Assembly: GCA_013396635.1 (NCBI GenBank)
Contig: WBMW01005045.1
Coordinates: forward strand, 114,892 to 178,891
DNA: 64,000 bases
From: Penelope pileata
Taxonomy: Eukaryota; Chordata; Aves; Galliformes; Cracidae
Reading direction: 5' to 3'
Shown: piece by piece, positions 33,361-45,068 of the stretch
Position numbering within the stretch: the stretch's first letter is position 1
Layout of the letters: each line of letters begins with the position of its first letter
Made by a program: the position numbers and the translations under genes
Notes under the pieces: model-generated
Database searches by the model: none
The model's input: only the letters and a program-made list of their open reading frames with translations
What the model was told of the DNA's origin: nothing

Positions 33361-36300
33361 AACTATACGAAATAATCAAGGTGACAGCAATCTCCTTAAG
33401 TCTGATTACAGGACGCTCTGACGAGTAATCAAGCTGAAGCACCTTACCTTTAGTATCAGTCCCAGACTCTCCTACAAGTGTAAATGCCACGTAGAGTCTG
33501 GTCACTGATAATTCCCGGGCAGTCAGTATCCCTATATAACTTGCTCTTTAAGTTTGTCAGCAATCTGCCACAGAGCTCTTTGCATCCATGTTTGCGCTCC
33601 TGCCTTATCGTTTTGAATGTGATAACACGCAGTGTTCCCAGACTACTTCTCTCCTCCCTGCCCCAAGAGGATCTATGAGCTGATATGAAGGCAGGAAAAA
33701 TGCATCTCAGGAAGAGGCTGGCAAAGATCCATGGAAGATGAGATAGCTGTGTAAATGTACAGCTGCTACCTGGAGGAAAGGAAGACAGCACCATTCAACC
33801 TGTGAGGTGTAGTGAATACAGCTGTTAGACACTCAGATGCTCCCCATGATTATCACTAAAAAGTATCTGAGTGTGTTGGAATCGAAATTTCATCCACAGG
33901 CTTTTACCTTTAGGAAAGGTTATTCCGTCAGTGATATTTGTTCAACCGTGATCTGTGTGTCCAGTTATTTCTTAAGCAAAGCATCTAGATAATTTTCATT
34001 CCTTAGAGCAAAAGAAACACTTTAAAATACTGTTTGTGATAGCACCAGGACCATTTTCTGTGCACCAGACATTAATATCTGTCTGTGCCACCAATTTATC
34101 TTTCCTTTTATTAAATCTGAATTTCTGCCCTTCTCCTTCCTTGCCTAATAAAAGGTAACTGCTGGAACTGCACACCACAGGATTCAGCTCCCCACAGGTG
34201 TGACTGCTCATATTTTCAGTGGAATGTTTGCCTAACGCACATGCCAGTTGTGTTGGGACCCATGCTGGTTTTTGTTACATCTTGGTATATCAGCTGTCAA
34301 ATGGTAATGTGGAAAACGTGAGCTGTGATAACGTGTTGCTACCTGGAATATGCCCTCGTAATGAGTTGAAGGTGTTGCAAATATAATTGGGCATATGATG
34401 AACTTATGTGGAAGCTTCGCCATATCATCTTAAGAGATCCATCTAGATTTTCAGATATACTTACAAGAAAAGAGTAAGCCTTTTTATATTAGAAGAATAA
34501 CCTTTCTCCTTACGGTGGAGAGAGTGGAGGATTTCAGATGTTGCAAGTCAAAAGAACATTTGAGTTTCCTGCATTATTGTCATAATAGGGAGGCTGTGAA
34601 TCACTGTGAGACACCACAAAGTTTTTCCTGATAAAGAAACTCCACCTGAGGTCCCTTGTTCACAAAGATCTGTGTTATTTGCACAGCATAAAAATTGAGT
34701 TAGTCCACTGCAGTGAGACAAGAGCAGACTGTAATATACGGGCTTCATTCCTTTACAAGTCCTACAAATAACACTGGCTGTGATAATAGAGACTGCCAAT
34801 GTTCAGAAGTACTGTGTTTCAGATCTGTGTTCACTGCATTGCCCAGGCTTTTAGTTTTCCCATAATTATTACCCACACAACATTTGGCAACCAAACTGCT
34901 CATTTAAATGCTTATTCTGTATATTGTAAAGGTTCAGTTTTCTTTTTAACAAATATTTTCTTTTAAAATACCAAATGAAAACAACCAATGGTGCTTAAAA
35001 TAGATTTGAAGAAACAACAAGCAAAAGAAGTCTGTCCTGGAGGTGGTTCTGGTTCAAGGTACAGATTGGAGATCTTTTATTCTTTTCTCTACACTGGAAG
35101 AAGTGAAGTTAGTTTGCAGGCATTGTCTTGCCTGATATAGCTGCTGTTTTTCTCCTAACATGGAAATCAGGCACCTACAAATAAGTATTTACACAAGGAT
35201 AAAAAGAAATGAAAGAAAAATTCAGAAAGGAAGAAAATTGTGCTATAAAGGTTACAATGACCGAGTAATTGCAATGTGTTACTTAATACCTTAGGAGGTA
35301 ATCTGAGTCAGTACCACAAGATAAATGGCAGATTCATTTTCTTAAGACTCAGGTATTAATTATCAAGTTCATTTAAGGTGGTGCAATCAAGGTCTTATAC
35401 TTGTTTTCCTGACTACTCACGTGTGTATGTCGTGTGACAAAAAAGAACAATATTCAGATTCTGTTAGCAAATGTTGAATATTAGTGATTGTCTCATTTGT
35501 TACTGAGACAATGAAAATAACAAGTTGTATAATAGATGCAAATACATTAGTATTGTTCAATTATTTTGTAAATGATCATGAGAACTAGTGATTGTATTCC
35601 CAAGTGAGAAAAAATGAGTAACAAATATTTGTATCCAAAACTTGGTTCTTACAACTTGGATTCATTAATATGCCTGGTATATAAAATGTCAGTGTCAAAT
35701 AAAAAAAATGCTAAGCTCTTAGTTTGGCATCACTGAGGTGTGTGTGGAATATTGCAAAACTCATCAGAATTGGGATCATGACCTCAGATTTCCTAAGTCC
35801 ACTTGGGCAGGTGGCCATTGCAAATACTTACCTGAGCATGAACTGACTTTTCCTGTTGTGTTTGTGTTTTGTACGCTGAATTCTCTTCTGGGTGAAAAAC
35901 AAGGCAGTATGTTTGTGTTACTGAGAATAGACATAATTCCTGGTATGAATCTATCAAAGCATTTTTAACATGGGTTATTCTTTCATGTGCAGTGTTCCCC
36001 CCATCTGAGGAGCAGCTCTTTCTCTGTTATCTGTAAGTACCGTTTCATGTGTGTTTTCAGTTGTGCTGTACGTATTTATGGCAGATTTGAGGTATTCCAG
36101 TGACAGATGGGTTTATAAGAATAAAGTGGATTCTTACCTTATTGCAAAGACAGTGATTCAGAGCTGTTTCAGGGGCTACAAACAAGATGAATATTTGCCT
36201 CTGATCTGCATGCGTGACATCTGTTGACATTTGTGCAAGTCTGATGCAAAGAGTAGAGGCAGATGTATCAAAAAGCCAAATGTTTCTAATTGGCCTATGC

Positions 36301-39300
36301 AGATAGTTGATTTTTTTTTTAAATGACAAATGAACTGAATAATAGAAGAATAAAATAAAACAGAAAAGCAAAAAAACTCTTATTATCCCAAATGTAAAGT
36401 TTTTCCCTTCTTGTTCCAAACAAATTTTTACTCAACCCAAAATAAAGCATATAGCACCATTTTGAGCAGCTGGTTGGAAAACAAAGGAAGGACATTCCTA
36501 TTTTCACAAAATCACCACTGATCATCCCTGCTTTTTTCCTTGGGGTTTGTTGCTTTTAGTTCTCACCTAGGATATGGAAAACTTGTGTTTACTTTCCATA
36601 TTCCTTGATTCCTTTGTTTAAATTTATTCCACTGTTGACTGAAACCATGAAGCTGAAAGCTAGTCTGAAGTTAGGGAGTCTTCCCAGTCACCTCTGTTTC
36701 AGTTTTATGTAAATAAACTCATTACAGCGGAACCCAAGGCATAAGCACCTTGCTTGACAAGTGAGCGTCCTTACAGGTGGCATTAAGAGCCAGATTAAAT
36801 CTCTTGCTTTTCCTTTCTATTGACATTCAAATGTTTTATCTGTAGTGGAACTGCTTCATCTACAGTGGCTGAGAAGGATTCAATATTAACTGTCCTACTG
36901 TATGATGTTAGATGTTGATGGTTGCAAATCCACTTCAGCAGAGGACAGAATTGGACTAAAGCCTGATAACCACGTGCCCAAGCTGGAGAGCTGTAGGGCA
37001 GCCCAGAGATGTCCACCACCAGCAGTTCTGTGAGCCAGTATACCATTACAGTAGAGTGCTGCTGAAATGATGTGGCTCGAATTCACACAGTGCAGGGAGA
37101 TGTATTTTTCAGAAAAGTTACTGTCTGATTCGATGTAAACCGTACTAGGTTCCTTGCTCTTCTAAGCAAACATTTCTGTCACGTTAGTAATGTGTCACTG
37201 TTTCTTTGCAGCAGAAAGAACAGTAATCACTACTAAGATCTCCTTCAGTGTTGCTTTTGAATAATAAAACAGGTTGAGCCAGAAGGAGCCTTTTAGAGAG
37301 TATACAAGATACGCTAGAACTGTCTGGTATTTGGAAAAGCATTAATGCAGAGGTCTTTCCCAAAATGTTATGTGTGAATTTTTAAGACCGGTGCTGTGTG
37401 ATCACAGTTTGACCAACTGTGCAGGTCAGATATGGCCCTTTCAGTGCTCTCTCTAGTTTATTCTTTATATTGCTGAGTTATTTGTTGCAAGCTAGGTTGA
37501 CTCATTTTCTAAACACGTTGATTGTTACTGTCATAACTGTGCAATTTGAAAGTTGTGCTGTTTTGGAGGCTTAAGAGGAATATTTCATCGTCAGAAGGAA
37601 ATCATTCCTCCTGATTCAGCTAGTGTACTCCATCTAAAGTCTTATTTTGCTGGTAGAAATGTCTGTTTTACAATAGTTTTTGCTTTCTTCTGTGTCTTGG
37701 TAAGTTATGTTAAGCGAGAAATTAAATGCCTTATGCACTGACGCCCTCCAGTTTTCTTCAAAGAGACATTGTTATGGACATCTACCCTTAGGACATTTAG
37801 AAGAGAGAAGTATATCTGATTCCACAGATCACATTTCAACATTTTTATACTGGAGATCTGTAAGTGATGGGACTGCTCATTACAGCAGTTGACCAAATCA
37901 CTAGCAGCTGTAGGTTGGAATAACTGTGTTCGATTCAGTAGATCTTTGTTAGCCTGCACCTTGTGAGGATCTGGCTTTGTTTCTGAACACACAAGTCTAA
38001 GAGGAGATATCTATTGCATATTCTGTAATATGACATGTAAGATGATGAGACCTGCCTTAGGCCAGTTGAATTGATAGGATTTTGGTCAACTGTAAATTGT
38101 CAATTTTGCTGTAAGTATAATTTGTTTGTAAAACATGAGTTTTGTGAGAATTACCAGAAATCACAGCCGAATTCCTGACCAATAACAGTTAACATAAAAG
38201 CAGTCACTTTTAAGAAATGCAAAGCTACCATTCTTAGAGATCCTGTTCAAATGTAGTTTTTCAGCTGTGCAAAACACCTGCCTTTTTACCAGGTTTAGAG
38301 CATGATATAGCTAAAGCAGAGCAGGTCTGCATGCTCCCATCCTTTCTTGGTCAGTCAGCAGTTGATCTGCTGAATATAGTAGTCTGGGACAGCAGTCTAG
38401 GTAATTTGGTATCAGGTAGGGTTGAGTCTAGAGAAAGACTTCAGGATCTCTTATTAAACTGGACAGCGGGACTGTTGCATGCCATTCCAGAAAGCTATAC
38501 AAAGTCTCACTATCATGAGAGGGTCCTGGATGGGTGTCTTTTTTAAAAATATGTATTTTCTAGGTCTCAGTGCAGATTTCCCTCTGTGAGGCAAAGGTAT
38601 TTTTGCTGGCAGTGCTTCCAAAACCCAAGGGATTGATAGAGTCTATCTGATCACTCACCTGTGGGCTGCAGAAACAAAGTGGCTGACATCCTCATGCAAA
38701 TAAGGGTTCGAATACCATACAAGAGCTACTGCAACCCAATATGTCTTTGGAGAGGACCAAAGACACCACAGCAGTATCGTTGTGCTGTTGTGGGAAGAAA
38801 AATATTTTCTCTCTCCCTACAGGAAGAGAGGAAGAGCAAGCAGGCAATCAACATTTTTAGGATAGAAACTAGGGAATGGTTTCTAACTTAAAGCTGATGC
38901 ATTGTATATTTGGTCCTGTCAGTTAGTGGTTCTTAGCAAGTGGGAGGCTTTGTGGTACTAACAGCTGTCTCCATGCAGAAGGCTGTCATTCTGTGTTTCC
39001 TTTTAAAACAAGCTGCTCCATGCCCTACCACCAGACAATGAGACATTTAGGCGAATCAGTCCTGCGTGAAACACAACAGAGCAACAAAGGATGTACTACA
39101 TATACTGCTACCAAAACACTGCAGTTCTTAATTATGTCATCTCTCTGCTTCTGTTATCATTTGCTTTGAAAAAAAATCTTTCTCATAGATTTGTGTCCAT
39201 TCTGGCATGCTACCCTAGTTTGGTAAGGCTATGTGATTAGGAGAATATCCATGTCTGGTGACTGAGTGTGTTGTTTGAATTTTCTATTTATCGCAGCTAT

Positions 39301-39695
39301 TCAGGCTTGAAATGGAGTTAGCTATCTCCATTTGCTTGGGCTTATAGCATGTGTGCTTATGTAGTTTTACAGTATACCTTTTGTGTTTGACATGAGGCCG
39401 TATGAAATTGTCTAGTCAATTCTTAGAGGCAGGGTCTGTCGCTTACCATCAGCTTTTCTCCTGCCGGCAGACAGTCTGCGGAGTCTTACAATTTTAATGT
39501 TGAATGAATAGTGAAGACAGAATCTAAACTCTGTCTTGTGAGGCTTCTCTGCTTTGTGTATTATGGATTGTTCATAAGGGGGAGACCTGAAAGCTCTCAG
39601 AGTTGAAGGTTTTGAACTGCATCAGACTTTTGTAGCTTATATCTATCTGTCTGTCTAAAGCTTGCTTTTTCTCTTCTTTTTGTTGCTTCTGTTTA

Positions 39696-39717
39696 TGTCT
39701 GTACATATATACAGACA
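39696..39717. repeat. Short inverted repeat (8-bp arms)
   Basis: The arms TGTCTGTA (39696-39703) and TACAGACA (39710-39717) are perfect complements around a 6-base CATATA loop. It could form a small hairpin. The arms are too short for a microRNA precursor. Confidence 0.7.
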
Positions 39718-39769
39718 AAAATATAAAAGAAAATAAGGAGCAACTGAATCTGTTGAAGTTTTAGTTATT

Positions 39770-40280
39770 TGGCAGCCTCACCTTAAGTACTGTGTGCAGT
39801 TTTGAACACCAAAATATAAGAAGGACATCAAACTATGAGAGAGTGACCAAGGGAGAGCTATGACAAAGGGGAAGGGCCTGGAGGGCAAGACATATGAGGG
39901 GTGGCTGAGGTCCCTTGGTTTGTTCAGCGCAGAGAAGAAGAGACTGAAGGGAGGACTCATGGCAGCCTACAGCTTCTTCACAGGGGGGGAGTGCAGGGGC
40001 GGGCGCTGATCTCTGCTCTCTGGTGACAGCAACAGGTGACGAGGGAATGGCATGGAGCTGTGTCAGGGAGGGTCAGGAAAAGGTTCTTCACCAGAGGGTG
40101 GTTGGGTGCTTGGAACAGGCTCCCCAGGGCAGTGGTCATGGCAACAAGAAGCATTTGGACAATGTTCTCAGACAGAGGGTTTGAATTTTGGGTGGCCATG
40201 TGTGGAGCCAGAAGTCAGGCTCAATAATCCTTGTTGATACCTTCCAACTTAGGATTTTCTACGAATCTATGAGTCTATGA
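39770..40280 (+). mobile_element. CR1 LINE 3' end, plus strand
   Basis: Starting near 39770, translation gives HLKYCVQF*TPKYKKDIKL, then GRAMTKGKGLEGKTYEGWLR, SLGLFSAEKKRLKGGLMAAY and RGNGMELC. This is the usual CR1 ORF2 tail, with several stops. The 3' UTR blocks follow, and the end carries the octamer-like tail (CTACGAATCTATGAGTCTATG) at about 40260-40280. The copy is 5'-truncated and in the opposite direction to most copies in the window. Its ORF is degraded, which suggests middle age. Confidence 0.9.
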
Positions 40281-41748
40281 AAAATATTGTCCTCATATTT
40301 GCAAGCTGTAGCTGGTGCTTTACAACTCATGCTTTTATTATAAAGAAAATGCCACTTCCAGAGAATTACCTGTGTTTTTTTTCTTAAGGCGAGTTACTTA
40401 AAGGTATAAACGTGAGCTATCTGGGCTTGCTCATTAAAACCTGAAAATCGAATACATCAGTAATGAAAGTAATCTACAAATTATCTCATCCATCTCACAC
40501 TCAGTCCAAGATATTTCCTTACCAATACCCTCAATGTATTTTACAGCACTTTGTTCATCCTGAAGAAGCTGAAGTGTTGGATGTTCTGCAGTATTGTTTA
40601 TTTTCCATCTGAAGTATTAGCTTTCCCATGTAAATTTTATTGGAGGTCTATCCAAAGATTGTGGATTGATTCTTCACTCTTTCAAGGGACTTTAGATCCA
40701 ACTCTTTTTAAGACTCTTTGGTTGAACATGTTAAGTGTGTGTTAACCCATAGCAAATCCACTGATAGAAAGCTCTTATACTCACAAGGTCATAGGGCTTA
40801 GGATTTCTGAAACGTACCATTGACATGAGTGTGCCTACCCTCAAGTTTAGATGTTTGACCTTTGGAGCATCAGCATCCCAATGTTCAGAGCACCTCTCAA
40901 TTAGAGCTCTGCGGAGTGAAGGAATGTACTGAGTGCCTATCAGCTGCATTAGTGACAAAGACGTTAAATAAAACTGAATACCCCTCTTTGGCATCCCTGT
41001 AGACGCTTCCTCATAACTGTGTCCATATGGCATAGCCACATCAATACCATTTTGGACTATTATTTGTTCTTTTCTAATCACCTTTGTGAAATTCTGTCAA
41101 GTCCTTTTGTTTTCTCCTTGTTATGTTTCTTGTTTGTGCAAATGTTTTCATTCCTTGCAAAGTGGGGTCATTCTTGTGTCATCTTCCCTGTAAAATGCTG
41201 GATGCACAGCTTCAACTAATGAAGACAGTTTGTCCTTTTCAAAAATATTCTACTGAGCATAGTCATGGTAAGGGCGTAGGACAGCGTCAGAACCAATTTT
41301 ATTTTCCTGTAGTGCACCATTACGTAGTATAAGGTGATGATCAAAACATCTGTTTTGTGAGGTACAACAGAAGAGAGCTATCTTCCTTCATCTTACAAAT
41401 TTTCTTTGCAGCATTGCTTGAAGATTGGAGGCATTTGCAGGTGAATGAAGGCAAAATGGGGAAATGAGTTGTGATGGCCAGCTGTAGGAGCCCAGGTCAC
41501 AAGGATCTTCTGAAATATTCAGGCCAGTTGATTGGTTGCTGATATTTTTGTTGTTGTTGTTTGGTTATTGGTAAACTCTCTATCAATCCTTAGTATTTCT
41601 GCAGGAGAAAGTGTGGGGGAAATTCATTGTGGTCTCTTCTTTGGGGATCTTCTAGCTTCTCATTTATGAAGCTCTGACTTCTGAGTTTTACTGCCAATTA
41701 AATATTGGTTATTTTACTTCTCAGAAGTCCAATGTGTTTTGAATTTTT

Positions 41749-41806
41749 TGAGGTAGTAGATCAAACTTTTGCAAGGGCTTACCCAAATGTGATCAGACTA
41801 CTTCCA
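41749..41806 (+). other. Short hairpin with a let-7-like 5' arm
   Basis: The 5' arm TGAGGTAGTAGATCA (41749-41763) shares its first 13 bases with the let-7f-type microRNA start. The 3' arm TGATCAGACTACTTCC (41790-41805) pairs with it over about 13 pairs, with one G-T pair and one small internal loop. A secondary GGG/CCC stem (41775-41777 with 41782-41784) closes part of the loop. Against a real microRNA, the stem is only about half the length of a normal precursor. The sequence after base 13 departs from let-7, and no usual let-7 star arm is present. It is probably coincidence, but unusual enough to record. Confidence 0.12.
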
Positions 41807-42271
41807 GATCAGGACTGGTTATTCCAGTCCTGACAACCAAAATCTTATTTTCCATATACTTTAAACCTGAATTCAGGTTTTGTTTCCCGAACTTCTTTTA
41901 GGACAGAGTTCCAGTGAGTTTCTGCAGAATGCCACCATCAGTAATCATTACATTTGGGAAAAAAAAAAAAAAGAATGTCTTAAAACTTCTTTATTTTTTA
42001 TTACCACTAATCTTGGCATTTCTTTTGCAAAGTGCATGGTTCTTTGGATACTAACTGCCTTCATGCTGGGACCAGTCTTTCCTGCCAAAACAAACACACT
42101 GCAAAGCCACTTCACTTCCTCCTTTGTATTTCTCATTGCCACGCGGCAAACCTAGAAATAAGCAGCAATTAATTTGTAGTGACCATGGTTTGTGTCACTG
42201 TCAGTAATGCATAATTCTCTTCCATTCTCCTTTCTGTCTGTTTCTATGTGTTTGCTTTGTATTTCTTGCAG

Positions 42272-42517
42272 GCTTTTTGGGACTGGAAGCATACTTTTGT
42301 TCTGCAGGCACAGGATGCACTTCCTTACTTAAGGGTGGACCTACAGAAGAGCGGCCAGCTGGTTTTCACTGGGATGCATGAGGCTGGGCTGGCTCAGAGA
42401 CTGCTGAGTGTATCCTCATTGGACTTTCTCATTTTTCTGAACTTTGGAAGTTCCAGAACCTCCACAAAAAATTACTCATCCCCTCCAAGTTGTGTAACAG
42501 TATTCAGAGAAGGCTAA
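42272..42517 (+). other. Exon-like open segment after a strong splice acceptor
   Basis: A long pyrimidine tract ends TTTGTATTTCTTGCAG at 42271. From 42272 the frame is open in phase 0 for 81 codons to a TAA at 42515-42517. It starts AFWDWKHTFVLQAQDALPYL and continues RVDLQKSGQLVFTGMHEAGL. Codon use in the first 46 codons (many CTG, CAG, AAG, GAC, GTG) looks coding-like. The later part is Phe/Leu/Ser-rich and less so. No downstream donor is strong, so it would be a terminal exon. I do not recognise the peptide. Confidence 0.22.
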
Positions 42518-45068
42518 GGGATGGTACTGACTGTAGTGATGGCAGAGATGGTGAAGATCTCCAGCCAACCTCTGAATTAAGAGTAATTGGTGGACAGAAT
42601 CTTTAGAAATGAAGTCATTGACAACTCACAGCTCATCACAGTCCAAGTAGCTAGTCCTTACTGCTCCTCCATGGAGAATCTTAACAAGTGGTCTGTCAGT
42701 GTTGAGATGGAGATAAGAGACTTGGTGGAGACTTAACTGCTTGTTCTCAGCTCAGCCTAAGGTGTGAATTTTAGAGGGGAGAAAAGGGCAGAGCTGATGA
42801 AATCTACCCCTCAATTGTACTCATCTTTCTATGTAGCTGATGAAAAACCATGTTTCAGCTATTTTAAGTCCAAACAATACCTTCTGAATGGAGGTCCAAA
42901 GGATATCATCTGAGTTGGTGAGAGGGTAGCAGAGGGGAGCCATGGTTGCCGGATTGCATCTGTTCTGCAGATCCTTTAAAATTGCTTTGAAAATAACTTT
43001 TTAGATGAAGAAAGCAAGAAAGTTATGGTTGCAAGAATGGACAGAGCATACTTCATCTTTTCTCTGAAGACTTTTTAGGGTCAAGATCAGGTCTGGGTAA
43101 ATGCTGGTAGAGTGTGAGTTTTGGGCTCTGCTCATCTTTCCTCAGCAGCCAGCTTAACTGGCTGAGTGTGGAGTGCAGCGCACATGATCTTCTCTGGGAT
43201 CCTGCTCCATGTCAGTGCCAGGAGTTGCTGCATGTAAGCATTTTCTCAGGGATCACGCTGGAATTACAGTTCCCAGAGCACAAGCATAGCTTAGATGGTT
43301 GGCAAGCTGTATGTGTATGGGGGAGGACAAGCTACAAGGATGGTTACAGGAGAAGGGAAAAGCTCCATTCTCTCATATCACTTGCAAAATAATTGCCTGG
43401 ATCTCAACACGACTTGCTTTCAAATCCAAACTTAAAATAAAACCTGGGTTTGTCTTTTTCTATTGCTGTTTCTGCCGCCTCCATGATTTGTGGGAGGAAC
43501 TTAAAAAAGGCTCTTATTAACGCTTATGTATTACTTTTTCGCTCCCCCTGTTATGACAATTCCTCAGAATAATGACTTGTCTGTAACATTCAGAGTGACT
43601 TCTTTGGGGAGGTTTGCACAAAAAATGCTTTGTGGAAGGTGAGTTCTATGTCTACAGTAATATATTCAGGGAAGTTCTTTCTAGTTCAGAGACTGAATTA
43701 AATTTTACCTAGCTTCAGACTGTTTTCTTTCCCATCCGCCCTTTAGGGCTCAATTACCAATCAAAAAATTCCCGTACTCCCAGTATCTGGACCAGGAAAG
43801 CAATCTGTGCCAAATATTGCCATCTTGTCTGTGCAAAAAATAGTGTGGGCAAAATCACTGGTCAGATTATAGGTGTTGTGAGGAAGAAAGAAAGCAAAAC
43901 CAAAAACCTAAACCCCAGCTTCTGTCTTGCCTTTTGCCATGAAGCACAACAGAAACTGGGCAGTGTCGTGGGGCACACACTGTCTCTCCAGGCCCTGACT
44001 TGTTTGCTTGTTTTATTTTTGAGGACTTGAAATCAACCCTGAAGAAATGTAGCCCCATGCCTTTTGATGACCCATGAAGCTGAATTTTGGCTGCTTGTCT
44101 AGGGCTAGAGCTAGGCTAAAAGCGCCTGAAGATGCATGCTGAAACTCCCGGCTTTGGTGATTCTGTAAGCATGCCAGATAAATAGCTTTGTTGAGAATGG
44201 TCTCTTAATCAGCATTTAAAGACTAAGATATTGAGAGCTGTTTCTTGGACAGATTGTTGGGCTCTGCTTTTTACCCAGAACATATTGTTGGGTTAGAGTC
44301 AGCTTACAAAGTTTCCCTTTTCTGTCTTCCTCCCATGCCACTGTGGTACCGCTAAGGATGAGGGTGTAACAAAAGTGAGCCAGAAGGTTTGACCACTTCT
44401 GATTGTTGATGTCTTTCTGACTTGAAGTTCCTATTGCTTTGGAGTTGCTTCCCAGAACCTTGAGAAATCCGTAAAATCACCAGCTTGTATTTTCACTTTG
44501 TGTCAACTCCTTTCTATGGAGACATACAAATCATTACCTTGTGCTTTAATGGAAAGAAGGATAGTAATGAAACTCATCTAAGTGTTTTATGTATGTGAGA
44601 AAGTAATTTTATGGTGTATGCAAGTTGTAATTTTAAGAAAAAGGAATGTTCAGTATTTGTAATCATTGACGTATAAATAAGTGTTGGGCTAATTTTTGTA
44701 ATCAGCATTAAATACATGGTGGGCTTGGGCTAAATTCATTTCTACAACTTGAACAACCTCTGAGTAGTTACCAGGAGACACTCTGACCCACTTCTTTGTG
44801 GTGATCATATCTTAATTATTAATTTTAACTTGTCCCTGTGTCATTCTTTGTAATAGATGAATATATACAATTTGTGTTGCTCTGTATGTCAGGAAAACAA
44901 ATACAGAGTTATTTTACATCAGGCAGTTGGTTTCTTTGCCCTTCTTAAACAGTGGCTTTTAGGCCACCATAGATCAGCTACAGTACATATATGGCCTCTC
45001 TATTTCTGTGACTTCTCACAAGTAGATAGAATGAAGACAGTAGTAAGTTCCTGGGCATATTTGCTGAC

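Larger units (their letters stand above)
30461..39769. other. Long unique AT-rich stretch, no gene recognised
   Basis: No known domain or clear transposon is recognisable over about 9.3 kb. Notable local items are an AT palindrome at 31615-31628, an AT-rich dinucleotide patch at 32436-32530, a 22-bp tandem duplication at 33317-33360, an exon-like 40-mer at 35993-36032 and an inverted repeat at 39696-39717. The stretch at 31300-31700 has few simple repeats and several TAATTA-like cores, as conserved non-coding elements often do, but conservation cannot be judged from one sequence. Confidence 0.45.
40281..45068. other. Unique sequence, no gene recognised
   Basis: There are two points of interest, annotated separately: a let-7-like hairpin at 41749-41806 and an exon-like open segment beginning at 42272. 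Otherwise the frames are short. The 116-codon minus frame at 40731-41081 has no recognisable domain. Confidence 0.45.
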
